A stretch of DNA of 64,000 nucleotides, taken from positions 98,309-162,308 of the forward strand of contig CAUYUJ010000847.1 in assembly GCA_963575745.1 (NCBI GenBank), read 5' to 3'. The notes under the pieces were generated by a model. The model worked only from the letters and a program-made list of their open reading frames with translations. It did no database searches and was not told where the DNA came from. The stretch's first letter is position 1. Each line of letters opens with the position of its first letter. This DNA is from Prorocentrum cordatum. Its lineage: Eukaryota; Sar; Dinophyceae; Prorocentrales; Prorocentraceae. Made by a program: the position numbers and the translations under genes. This document shows, in pieces, positions 12,192-21,882 of the stretch.

Positions 12192-13307
12192 ATGGCCAGC
12201 GCGCCGTTGCTGACCTTCCTCGAGTCTGGCGTCGGCAGCTACGTGACGCGCGACCGGACTTGGCTGCGGCCGGTGGTCGAGGTGCTGTCAGCCAACGGGG
12301 TCGAATGCTCAGATGACAAGGTAAAGTTCAAATTCAGGGCGGCGACGTTCGTGCTGCATGGTCTGGTCGAGGGCAAGGTGGCCTGCTTGGAGCGCGCCGT
12401 CGCCAGGGCGACCCAGGCGGCCGCGCAGCAGGCGACGGCCGAGTCGGCTGCAGGCGACGGCCGAGTTGTGCCTTCCTGCAGGCGCTCCAGGGCGGCCGCA
12501 AGCCCGTCGCCCACGTGAATATCGCCGCGGGGCTGGGCAAGGTGTCACTGGCCAACCTGCCGGCATCGCGCTGGCCGTCTCCCCAGCTCACCGACTGGGT
12601 GCAGAGTCAGGTCAAGGCCGCGGAGGGCAAGGGCATCAGGAAGCTCTTCCTTTTCTTGCCGATCCAGAAGTTCCTTCCGCATTATGCGACGGACAGAAGG
12701 CAGCCCAGTGCGCCCGAGGAGTGCGGCAACGAGCGGTCTTTCGCGGAGGAGATCGCCCGCGGCATCTGCCAGGCGAGGGGTCCCGACAGGCAGCAGGGCG
12801 ACCTGCCGAGCATCTTGCAGTGGTGCGTCGCCTTCGATAGGTGGGCGATCGTAGCGGAGCTCGCTGGCCAAATGGCGTCCGCGGCTTCCATGGCACACTA
12901 GGAAGTCGTGATGAAGCTCGCCTTGTCGGCGCGGACCAAATCCGCGTACGACCGCGATCGCCGTGCTTTACGACGAGATCGCCAGGCGCCAGTGGGCCGA
13001 CCTGGCTGCAGGCCAGGACAAGTTTGACGCAGCCACGGCCGCATTGTCCCAGGACTCGTCCATAGTACTCAGGACGGAGCGCGAGTGCCTCGCCCGCGGG
13101 CTGCCGGTGGTGCAGGATTCAGCCCCGTCGCAATCAAAGGGCAAAGGCAAGGGCGTCGCCTGGGACCGCAAGGGCGGCAGCGTTTGCAACGCGAAGGGCG
13201 CCAAGGCCAAGGGCCACGGCAAAGTGGGCAAGGGCTACGGCAAAGAGCACATGGGCTACTCGTCCGAGGGCGCCGCCAGCGGGTCGCAGTCGCCTGCGAC
13301 GCCATAG
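12192..13307 (+). pseudogene. Gag-like ORF of element 1 (broken)
   Basis: Segments in three frame stretches (12192-12518, 12515-12901, 12963-13307) form one gag-like protein. The middle part has a helical region with FLFLPIQKF and WCVAFDRWAIVAELAGQM. The next part has LYDEIARRQWADL. The end is a basic Gly/Lys tail of GKGKGKG and KAKGHGKVGKGYGK type, a plausible nucleic-acid binding tail. An in-frame TAG at 12899 splits MAH from EVVMK, and a frameshift follows near 12960. It sits directly upstream of RT, as gag does in this order. I recognise the layout rather than a named Pfam family. Confidence 0.6.
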
Positions 13308-13464
13308 CAGCGCCAGCAGAGGGAGTGAGGGCCCGCCCTCGCCCTGGACTGCGGGGAGACCGGGCCGCCCGCGCACCCGGCGCTGCCCCCTGCGGCGCCA
13401 GTGAAGATTTAGCCAAAGGCGGTGCGCGCTCGCACACTCTGGGTGGATCTGGGTCCCTTGCCGC

Positions 13465-14765
13465 TTGCGCATGCCGCGTCATGCTCGCAAGCTAAAGCGC
13501 AGCGAGTTGACGCCCGATGATATCGAGGCGTTGCTTTTGGCCCGCGAAGCGCCGCATCGCCGCGACGCGCAACCCAAGTGCGCGCGCTTGCGTCAGGATT
13601 GTCTGGGCGCAATCCAGTGGTGCGCCGGGCGCAGCCTCGCCCAGTGCATCTGCGAACGCGAGCAGCGCGTTCGACGCGTCGAGGTCATGGCAGCGCATTT
13701 CGAAGCCGCTGGTGCCGCCGAGGCCGAGCGCGGGGCAGCGCCGCCTCACTTCGGCCCGCTTGTCGCGGGTGTCAATATCCCGCTCGTGCGTGAACTGGCG
13801 CGCGAGTCCGAACGGCGCGACGCCGAGTGCGTAGATTTCTTCACGCGCGGCGCCCCTCTGGGTAACCCGGCGCGCAGCTGCAACGGCCGCGCGCTCGGCC
13901 CAGGCGGGCGCCCGGGCCACGCGAGCGCAGGGGTTGAGGAGCTCAGGGCCAGCGCCTTCGAGGGCAACGCGTCTGCGCTCTCCTCAATTCGCGCGGGCCC
14001 GCTCCCCAGCGAGCTGCTGCAGAGGGCGCGGGGCGAGGCGGAGCTGGGCAGGATGTCTCCGCCACGGGCGTTTAAGCCCGACGTCTCCCCGTCCGAGCTC
14101 GCCGCGGCATGGAGCGAGATAGTTCGCTTGGTTCCCAGGTTTGGGGTTTCCCAGCTCAAACGAGATGGGTCTACGAAAGTGCGCCCGGTGGACGATTTCA
14201 CGCGCTCCAGGGTCAACGGCGCGTGCGCCCCAGCCGAGAAATTAAGCGTGGAAGACGTCGACATGCTCGTCGCGTTGGCGCGTGTTTTCTACGCCTCGCA
14301 CGGCGAGGTACCCGAGCTGTGGAAAGCGGACATCGGTTCCGCATGTCGCCGCATTCCGCTAGACCCAGCCGACAGGTGGGCTGCCGTTAGCATATTCAAG
14401 GAGGGCGACCGCCTGTGGTGCTCTCAGCATCAAGTGTGCCCTTTCGGCGCGCAAGCATCTTGCCGCGACTGGGACCCCGTGGCCGCCATGCTTGCGCACT
14501 TCGCCAGACAGCTCGCAAAGCTGCCCGTGCTCCGGTACGTTGCTGATTACTTCTCGCCGGATCGTTCCGGCCAGTGGAACACGCGAAACTTTGTTTTGCG
14601 CGCGTCACCAGAGCCGTGCTAGGCAGCAGCGCGGTGGCTGACTCGAAGCTGGCGCACGGGGCCCAGCTTGTCGTGCTCGGCGTGTTGTTCTGGTTTAGTG
14701 CACGCGGCATCCACTGCGAACCAGCGGAGGACAAGCGTCTCAAGTGGTCGGCTGTCATCCAGGCG
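13465..14765 (+). pseudogene. Reverse transcriptase of YR element 1
   Basis: The reading runs from about 13465. VNIPLVRELAR and CVDFFTRGAPL precede the RT core. Motifs seen: KVRPVDDFTRSRVN (fingers), ELWKADIGSACRRIPL (motif A with Asp), QHQVCPFGAQASCRDW (motif B), and YVADYF at 14536, where YxDD has become YxAD plus Y. The frame then breaks: VEHAKLCFARV at 14574 continues in another frame, and a second shift near 14765 joins to the RNase H frame. Only about 30 residues separate motif B from motif C here, unlike element 2, where a DUF4326 domain is inserted. Inactive as it stands. Confidence 0.8.
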
Positions 14766-16144
14766 CGATGGCGTGCGGCAAGTTGGACCAGGGCGCTGCA
14801 AAGAAACTTGCAGGCGCCCTTGCGTGGGCAGCGCAGTGCCTGTTCAATCGTCTAGGCAGAGCGATGTTGCGCCCGCTTTTCGCGCATCGGCACTGCCGCT
14901 CCAGCCGCATCGGGCGGCCCTTCGAGCTCGCATTGCACTGGTGGTTCCAAGTGCTCGTGCTCAGGCTGCGCGAAGTCGCGCAGTGGGAACAGGTGGAGAC
15001 GCCCGCAGCGCACATGTTCTGCGACGCTCGTAGCACGCGCCCTCGCGTTGCAGCCGTGCTTTGCATGGGCGGCGAAGTCTTGTGCGCGGAGCTCGCGCCC
15101 AGCGCGGAGCTTATGCAATCTTTCAAACGCAGGCGCGACTGCCAAATCCTGGGCCTCGAAGTGCTTGCGATCCCAGCGCTGTCGTCATTTGAAGGGCGGC
15201 TGACGGGGCGCGCGCTGGAAGTTTTCTCAGGCAATTCGGGCGCCGAGAGGTCGTTGGCGCGCGCGAGCGCCAAGGATTGGGATCATACAGCCCTGGTTCA
15301 CGGGATCTGGCCCCTCGCGGCGCGCATGTCTCTGTCCATCTGGGTGCGCAGAGTCTCGTCCAAGTGCAACATGTCAGACGGGCCGTCACGCGAGGTGTAC
15401 AAACTCTTGGAGGGGGGCGACGCGCGGGGAGCGCGACGCCCCAGGCCCCGCCCGCCCCGCACGTCCTCTGCGCGGCTGGCGTCGGCCGCGCATCCGTCGG
15501 TCGCCGCGCGCCACGGCAGACGTGGGCGCAGCGAGCGTGAGCGCGGGGGCTGCATCGCGCGTTCGCTTTCGCGCCGACGCTTTCGGTTGGCATGTCTGCG
15601 TGCTGAGGGCTTGTCGCAGCGATTGGTCAGTGCCGGCGTGCCGGGCTCCCCGCTTGGGTGCGCGCCCAGGCCCGGGTGCTTCCGCGCGCGCGCAGGTGAC
15701 GAGATCGTCGTGCGCCATATCGCAAGTCTGCTTTTCGCGTACGGCTTCGAGCACATCGCCGATCTGAGGGGCGCGGTCTGGGGACGCGTGAATGGTTTCG
15801 CTGACGGCCCCGCAGCCGCCCAGGAGCGGCTTCGGGAAATCGCGGCGAGTCAGCCGCGGCCGCCCATGGGCGGCGCGCGCAAGTCCATCGCGTGCGGCGA
15901 TCGCGGGGTCCCAGCGCTGGCGGCCATCCAGGCAGGTTTGGCCCGCTCGCGATCGGTGGCAAGCGCTGGATCGGCGCCGCGATCCTTCCGTTCCTGGAGG
16001 GCAGCGGTCCAGGCGTGGATGGCTTTCGCGCGGCGTCGATTCAACAGAGACGGTTGCAGCGCGCTACCTCCGTCGGCCGACGAAGTGTGCTCGTTCGCGC
16101 TCGAGTTTCGCAACTCGCGCACCTTCGGCAATTGTGTGGCATAG
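14744..16144 (+). pseudogene. RNase H and N-terminal tyrosine recombinase of element 1
   Basis: After the RT thumb (KKLAGALAWAAQCLFNRLG), an RNase H domain is seen: FCDA at 15020 (first Asp), ILGLEVLAI with Glu at 15158, SGNSGAE at 15230, and NMSDGPSR at 15368, the usual end of RNase H in DIRS-like pol. The first Asp and the Glu are about 45 residues apart, a normal distance. The frame then enters the core-binding part of a tyrosine recombinase (FRSWRAAVQAWMAFARRRF). It stops at a TAG inside the 9-bp sequence that was duplicated by the inserted TIR element, just before the insertion. Confidence 0.75.
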
Positions 16145-16148
16145 CTTA
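16140..16148. repeat. Target site duplication, left copy
   Basis: CATAGCTTA here is repeated exactly at 17205-17213 on the other side of the inserted element. Confidence 0.9.
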
Positions 16149-17204
16149 GAAAGAGCGTGTTCTACCGCTGCTGGTGGAAAACCAGCGGTGGCCACTACTG
16201 GTTCGAACCCCTCCCCCCCCTTTGGGAAACCGGGGGGGGGGGTCGCTGCCGATTCGAACCCCTCCCCCCCCCTCCACTCCATCATGAAAAGGGGGGGTCG
16301 CCGGTTCGAACCCCTCCCCCCATCGAAAACTCGGGGGGTGCGGACAGTGGTGGGGACGGTTGTGGTGGGGACAGTGGTGAGGGGACAGCGGGACACTGGT
16401 GGGGACAGTGGGGCAGTGGCGGAGACGGTAGTGGTGGGGACAGTTGTGTGGACAATGGTGGGAACAGTGGGGGCAGTGGGACAGTGGTTGGGACGGTGGT
16501 GGTGGGGACAGTGGTGAGGGGACTGGGACTGTGGTGGAAACAGTAGGACAGTGGAGGGTACAGCGGTGGTGGGGACAGTGGTAAGGGCGGTGGCGAGGAC
16601 GGCGGTGGGACAATGGGGCAGAGGTGCAGTGGGCACAGTGGGGACAGTGGTGGCAACAGTGGGACAGCTCAGTGGGACAGCGGAGGAGTCAGTGGGACAG
16701 TGGGGGCAGCGGGGGAAGTCGGGCAGTGGTTGGGGCCGTGGAGAAAGTGGGGAGAGTGGAACCGTGGTGGAAACAGTGGTGGGGACAGTGGGGACAGTGC
16801 GACAGTGGTGGTGGCACTGGTGGGGACAGTAGGGGCGGTGGTGGAACCAGTGGGGACAGTGGTGGTGAGGACAGTGGTGCTGGGAACAACAGTGGGGGAT
16901 GTGGTGAGGACGGTGGTAGGGACCGGGAGTCGTTTGCTGGCGGTGAGGGGGGAGGGTGGGGAGGGGTTCGAACCGGTAGTGACCCCCCTCGCGGTTTCGA
17001 GGGGGGGGTTCGAACCGGTAGTGACCCCGCTCGGTTTTCGAGGGGGAGGGGGGGGGGGCGTTAGGGGAGGGTGGGGGTTTTGCCGGGGGGGGGGGGGGTC
17101 CCGGAAGGGGGGGATTTTCGGAGGGGGGGGGGGGGGGGGCGCTCGGGTTCCGGAGGAAGGGGGGGGAATTTTCCACAGTAGAGCGGCGGTGGATCACGCT
17201 CTCT
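16149..17204. mobile_element. Non-autonomous TIR element with 9-bp TSD (Mutator-like?)
   Basis: A 1056-bp insertion inside the recombinase of element 1. The ends are inverted: AAGAGCGTGTTCTACCGC on the left against the reverse complement of the right end, AGAGCGTGATCCACCGC. Sub-terminal inverted blocks also match (CACTACTGGTTCGAACCCC left, CACTACCGGTTCGAACCCC on the complement of the right). The 9-bp TSD and long imperfect TIRs fit Mutator-like elements. The interior is a GTGGGGACAGTGGT-type minisatellite with poly-G runs and no transposase, so it is non-autonomous. Confidence 0.75.
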
Positions 17205-17213
17205 CATAGCTTA
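17205..17213. repeat. Target site duplication, right copy
   Basis: Exact copy of CATAGCTTA at 16140-16148. Confidence 0.9.
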
Positions 17214-17930
17214 CGAAGGCATGCCAGCGGCTGGGCCGGGACGCGTCTGCCTTCGCGCGTCCATTGGCAAGGGGGGCCCGTGAGGCCATCGGGGAGCGGC
17301 GCCCTGTGAGGCGGCCGCCGAAGCATTTCGTGCTGCTGCCGCATTTACCGGCGGTGCTCCACTTTGTGAGCACCGACAGCGCCCTGCGCGCGCTATTCCT
17401 GGTGTCCTGGGGGTTCGCTTTGCGTCTGCCCTCCGGGGCCCTCTTGGTTGAGAAAGGCGACCCACTTCCGTTTGCGGATTTCGCCTTCTCAGACCGGGGC
17501 CCGCGCGGGCCAAGGGCAAGAGTCGTTATATTTTTCGGGCGACTCGGCGACGCTGCATTTCTCGCGGCGTATGCACCGTGGCGGCCCGACAGTCGCGGTG
17601 CGGAAGTGTTGGTGCGCACGCTCGCAAGCGACGTGCATTGTGCACGCAGCGCGGATATTTTTCGAGAGCATTTGCGTCGGCTCGCCCGCGTTCCCGCATC
17701 TGTGGCGTGTCGACAGCGACGGGGTCGTCTCAATCGGCGCGCCCGTGCAGCGCGCGATGAAAGCGGCGGCGTCGCACGCCAGGGCGCCGGGCGCGGCGTC
17801 CTTTACGAGCAAGGCGTTCCGCCGCGGGCACGCAGAGACGAAACGCAGGTGCAACGGCCGCCTTCGTGAAATTCTCCGCGGTGCCGATAGGAGCTCCCGC
17901 GCTTTCAAAGAACATCTAGGTCTGCGCCAG
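17214..17930 (+). pseudogene. C-terminal tyrosine recombinase of element 1
   Basis: This continues the recombinase after the inserted element: LTKACQRLGRD from 17210, then HFVLLPHLPAVLHF. The frame shifts between the 17264-17869 and 17448-18872 readings. The second holds the catalytic C-terminal block, with SFTSKAFRRGHAETKRR at about 17800-17840 (RxGHA form of the HxxR box) and ILRGADRSSRAFKEHL, where the usual W and final Y are not intact. Joined across the 9-bp duplication, the upstream frame carries a TAG, so the gene may have been dead before the insertion or the codon mutated later. Confidence 0.65.
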
Positions 17931-18141
17931 CACGTGGGCGATGCGCCTGCCGAAGCGGTGGCCGCCGCTGCGTGCCCTGGCGCCTGCGCTGGGCGCGGGC
18001 CAGGTTCTGCAGCGGCGCCTGCGGGGTGGTCGAACAGGCGCGCGCTGGGCGCGCACTGCGACTTGCGCCCGTGGTTCCACTGGGTCGCGGCAGGCCTGGC
18101 GAGCCCCGACCGTGGCGGGCCTGGGCGCTGGCAGCGTTGGG

Positions 18142-18303
18142 TTCAACGCCCAGGTTGGCCTGGTCGGGGACAGCGCGCGCCGCCGCCTGCGCCACCCGCG
18201 CCGGGTGCTAGCGGGGCGGCAGCCCTGGCTCGGTCGCCGCGCCCATCGTTGGGGCGTTGCGCCCGAGGTCGGGTGCGCGAGGTTGGTCCGCCGAGATTTG
18301 TGG
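18142..18303 (+). repeat. Split direct repeat B1 of element 1
   Basis: 162 bp from TTCAACGCCCAGG to GAGATTTGTGG; about 10 differences from 18693-18854. Confidence 0.85.
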
Positions 18304-18614
18304 GGGGCGCGCGCCTGCAGGGTGCTGCGCGGGCGCAAATCGCAGGTCGGCTGACGGGCCCCGCGGCGCCGCGGCGCGTGCGGCGCGCGACGCATGCAGC
18401 CCGACCGCAAGGCGCGCCGCCCGCGCTCGGTGGTTGGTGCTGCAGTGTTGTCACGCGCGGGCCTGTCGCGGGCGCTTGTGCAGGCGCGCCGCGGGGGTCG
18501 CGCCGGGGCGGGTCGCGGCGCGCCCTGGCGCCGTCTGCTTCGCAGGTTTTGTATTCTTGCTTCGCGCCGCGCTCGCGGGGCGCTCGCCCGCCGCGGGCCC
18601 GACGGCCGTTCTGC
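18302..18614 (+). repeat. Split direct repeat A2 of element 1
   Basis: Second copy of A1 (10764-11077), abutting B1 at the TGGGGGG run. Confidence 0.85.
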
Positions 18615-18692
18615 CCCGCCCGCCCGCACCTGGGTGCGGGGCTGCCTCGGTCGGTGGCGGACCGTTTGCACTTCGCCCGTCCGCCCTCGGGA

Positions 18693-18854
18693 TTCAACGC
18701 CCAGGCTGGCCTGGTCGGGGGCGGCGCGCGTCACCGCCTGCGCCCCCCGCGCCGGGTGCTAGCGGGGCGGCGGCCCTGGCTCGGTCGCCGCGCCCATCGT
18801 TGGGGCGTTGCGCCCGAGGTCGGGCACGCGAGGTTGGTCAGCCGAGATTTGTGG
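18693..18854 (+). repeat. Split direct repeat B2, right end of element 1
   Basis: Second copy of B1. The element ends at GATTTGTGG, after which sequence grades into GAGTA satellite. Confidence 0.85.
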
Positions 18855-18889
18855 AGCAGGAGCAAAGTCTAGTGCAGTGGGCTATGTTG

Positions 18890-19180
18890 GGTTCAGGTCA
18901 AGTCGAGTAGGGTAGGGCTGGCTAGGGCAGAGTAGGGCAGAGTAGAGTAGAGTAGAGTAGAGCAGAGTGGAAGAGAGTAAGGTAGAGTAGAGGCGGAGTG
19001 GAGTAGAGGAGAGTGAGAGCAAAGTGGAGTAGAGTGGAGTATGTTAGGGTGCGGTAGGTTAGAGTAGACCAGGGCAGAGTAGAGTATGGTAGAGTAGAGT
19101 AGAGTAGAGGATTGTAGAGAAAAGTCGGGTAAAGCAGACGTGGGTAGAGTAGCGTAGAACGATGTAGATTGAGGCCTAGT
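18890..19180. repeat. GAGTA satellite, right flank of element 1
   Basis: Imperfect (GAGTA)n array matching 10252-10763. Confidence 0.85.
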
Positions 19181-19242
19181 AGCATTCTATCAAAGCCGGC
19201 GCTTGGCGCGGGCGCTGGTGACAGGTGCGCCGCCGCCGATGC

Positions 19243-19245
19243 TGA

Positions 19246-19281
<36 letters not shown>

Positions 19282-19359
19282 TGGCGTCGCCGTCGCGGTC
19301 GTCGTCGTCGGCGGCGTCGCCGTCGTCGTCGTCGTCGGCTTCGTCGTCTTCGTCGTCGT

Positions 19360-19393
<34 letters not shown>

Positions 19394-19395
19394 AG
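19243..19395. repeat. (TCG)n trinucleotide repeat
   Basis: TCG/GCG triplets over about 150 bp. Confidence 0.95.
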
Positions 19396-19521
19396 GAGGA
19401 GGGGGGGCTTCGACCTCCCCGATGATCTTCCCGGGGCGGGAGGGAAAGAGCCTGGGCCCCTCGTCTCCGCTGCCAATTTTGCCCCAGGCGGGTTTCCATA
19501 ACCCCCCTTAATTTTCCGGGG

Positions 19522-19524
<3 letters not shown>

Positions 19525-19559
<35 letters not shown>

Positions 19560-19734
19560 ATGTGGATCCCGTAGGTTTTTTCGCGGTGAGGGTGGGGGGT
19601 ATGGGGGGGGGGAAGGCCCCCTGGCTTCTTACCAACGCATTTCCTTTTTTTTTATAGCACACATATATACATATCAACATAGGAATGCTATACATACACA
19701 TATTTGTATGTTTGTATGTATGTATGCATGTATG

Positions 19735-19805
<71 letters not shown>

Positions 19806-19844
19806 GCATGTATGTATGTATGTATGTCCGTGTATATATATATC

Positions 19845-19875
<31 letters not shown>
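19525..19875. repeat. (TG)n, (TATG)n and (TA)n microsatellites
   Basis: TG at 19525-19560, then TATG/TGTA with TA runs at 19700-19875. Confidence 0.95.
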
Positions 19876-20019
19876 TTGCGCAGCCCCCCCAGCACCCATT
19901 TATTTAGCATCGGTATTTGAACTCTTTAGTCGTGTTCTTACTGATTATCTGTCTTCTTTCCATCCGCGCCTGCTCATCCATCTTTCCTGTGTGTCCATTT
20001 TGCCGTTGTTCTCTCGTGC

Positions 20020-20970
20020 GGGAATCAAAATTGAATCAGCTGGATCTGGGATCTACTCCAGTCCATTAGGAATCAAATTGGACACAGCTGGATCTGGGAT
20101 CATTTCAAGGCTAATTTGATTCAAACCAAATTTCAATTGGAATCCAAGGGTCGTCGCCTGTACATGGAATCCGTTCATTCGAAGTTATGCTTACCTCGAT
20201 GCCAATACGAATCCAGCTGGCCAGTGGGATTTGCTCCACCCGAACTACTTGTTATGCCACTAAGAACCTACTTGGAATCAGCTGGAACTAGGGCCTTCCC
20301 AATTCTGATTAGACTATATATATAACACTGGCAATCCAAGTGGGATCGGCTATACCTGGCATCTTCTGCATTCCAATTTGATTTTTGTTGATAGTTACAT
20401 TTGAATCGACTATGATTGGAAACAGCTGGAGCTAGTTGCGCCCAAATCCACTTGCATACTAAGCATCTACATCTCATTTGAACCGGCTGGATCTGGGATC
20501 TGTTCCATTTGAATTCGAATCTATGTCGATTTCCATCGGAATCCAATTCGGGTCAGCTTGATCTGGGAAATGCTCCATTTTCAATTGGATGTTTGTTCGG
20601 TTCCAATAGGAGACACATCATAATAAACTAGATCTGGGGTCTGCTCCTTTCCGACTACATGTTGATAGGACTCTAATTGAAATCAGCTGGACTTGGGATT
20701 TGTTGCATTCCGATTCGATTCTAATTCGATCCCAGTAGGAATCCAAGGGGAATCAGCGTGATTGTAGTCTCCAAGTGCAGTCCCGTCGGAGTCCAATCTG
20801 CAGCAGCTGGATCTGTGCTCTTCTCAATTCTAGTTAGATTCTGTCACGTCGTAAGAAGAATCTTGCTGGAATCAGCTGCATATGGGATTCGAGTCGCTCC
20901 AGGTATATGTCCAACTGCATTCCAACAGGAATTTAATTCAAGTCAGCTGGATCTGGAATCTGTTCAATTC
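20020..20970. repeat. Degenerate ~70-bp satellite (CAGCTGGATCTGGGAT)
   Basis: The word CAGCTGGATCTGGGAT and variants recur at irregular ~50-75-bp spacing, separated by CCAATTxGAATC-type sequence. The tract is AT-richer than its neighbours. No gene. Confidence 0.8.
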
Positions 20971-21049
20971 CAAGTGCATTCTCGTCGGCTGAGGGGAGCA
21001 TCCCGGGCACCCAAAGACATTTCAGGCGCCGCGCAAGGTTCGCGACGCC

Positions 21050-21710
21050 AAGGGTGTCCAAACCTTACTGCCCTTCGATGCCAGAGTATCGTCAAACCCT
21101 TTGATTCCATTGGGATTCTTGGGATGTCTGGGATGCAAATCCGCGACACATTGGTTCTTCAATGGGATTCATGGGATTCGTGGGATTTCAAGACCTGGAA
21201 CAAAACCAATCTGGGGATCCCATGGAGGTGCAGAGCTCAGAATCCCAGGAGTCCCAATGAAATCACAGGGTTCGCGACGTCGGTGATGTGCAAACCTTGC
21301 GATTTCATTAGGGTTCCTGGGATTTCTGGGATGCAAGTCCACCACGCACTGGTTTTCCATTTGATCCCCGGTGTTTCTGGGATTTCAAGTCTTGGAGAAA
21401 AGCCAACCTTGGGATCCCCAGTAGGTCCAGGGCGTAGAACCCTAGGAATCCCAGTGAAATCACAGGGGTCGTGACGTCGGTGATGCGCAAAGCCTATGAT
21501 TTCATTGGGGTTCCTGGGAGGTTTGGGATGCGAATCCACCACGCACTGGTTTTTCAACGGGATTCCCAGGATTCCTGGGATTTCAGTCTTGGACTTTCGG
21601 GGACCCCAGGGCTCGTACTTTGGTTTTGCTCCAAGGCTGAACATCCCAGTGAAAAACCACTGTGTCGTGGAATTGCATCCCAGAAATCCAAGGAATCCAA
21701 TTGAAATCAC
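21050..21710. repeat. CCTGGGATTC satellite, left flank of YR element 2
   Basis: Repeat units of about 200 bp in both orientations share TTCCTGGGATTTCTGGGATG, GACGTCGGTGATG and CACGCACTGG. The array resumes at 30303-30700. Element 2 is inserted within one unit. Confidence 0.85.
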
Positions 21711-21806
21711 AGAAACCCATGTATTACATGTTGATTGTTTCGTCCTGTGGGGCCCCTCTCTCTTGTGCATGCGCCGCGATGCCGCCTCGCCGAAGGCTTT
21801 TTGTCT
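21711..21806 (+). repeat. Split direct repeat A1, left end of element 2
   Basis: AGAAACCCATGTATTACATG to CTTTTTGTCT; matches 29857-29952 with about 2 differences. Confidence 0.9.
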
Positions 21807-21882
21807 TGGAAGCCTGAGGTCAGGGGGAGACCTCAGGCGCAGGGGCGCCGCCTGCCGCGAGCGCGGCGCCTCGGCCATGTGA

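Larger units (their letters stand above)
10764..18854 (+). mobile_element. YR retrotransposon 1 (DIRS/Ngaro-like, split direct repeats)
   Basis: The element is about 8.1 kb, 1.06 kb of which is a later insertion. Terminal structure is A1 (10764-11077) - coding region - B1 (18142-18303) - A2 (18302-18614) - spacer - B2 (18693-18854). This is the split direct repeat plan known from Ngaro/PAT-type tyrosine-recombinase retrotransposons. Coding order is gag-like, RT, RNase H, tyrosine recombinase, all on the plus strand. B1 and B2 differ at about 10 of 162 positions by eye, so the copy is older than element 2. Both flanks are GAGTA satellite and no target duplication is seen, as expected for tyrosine-recombinase integration. 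Every ORF is broken. Confidence 0.85.

Noticed and set aside
16200-16330. tRNA genes suggested by GGTTCGAACCC words
   Set aside because: No cloverleaf, acceptor stem or anticodon arm around them; also none around the GGGCTCGAATCCTA words at 50340-50460.
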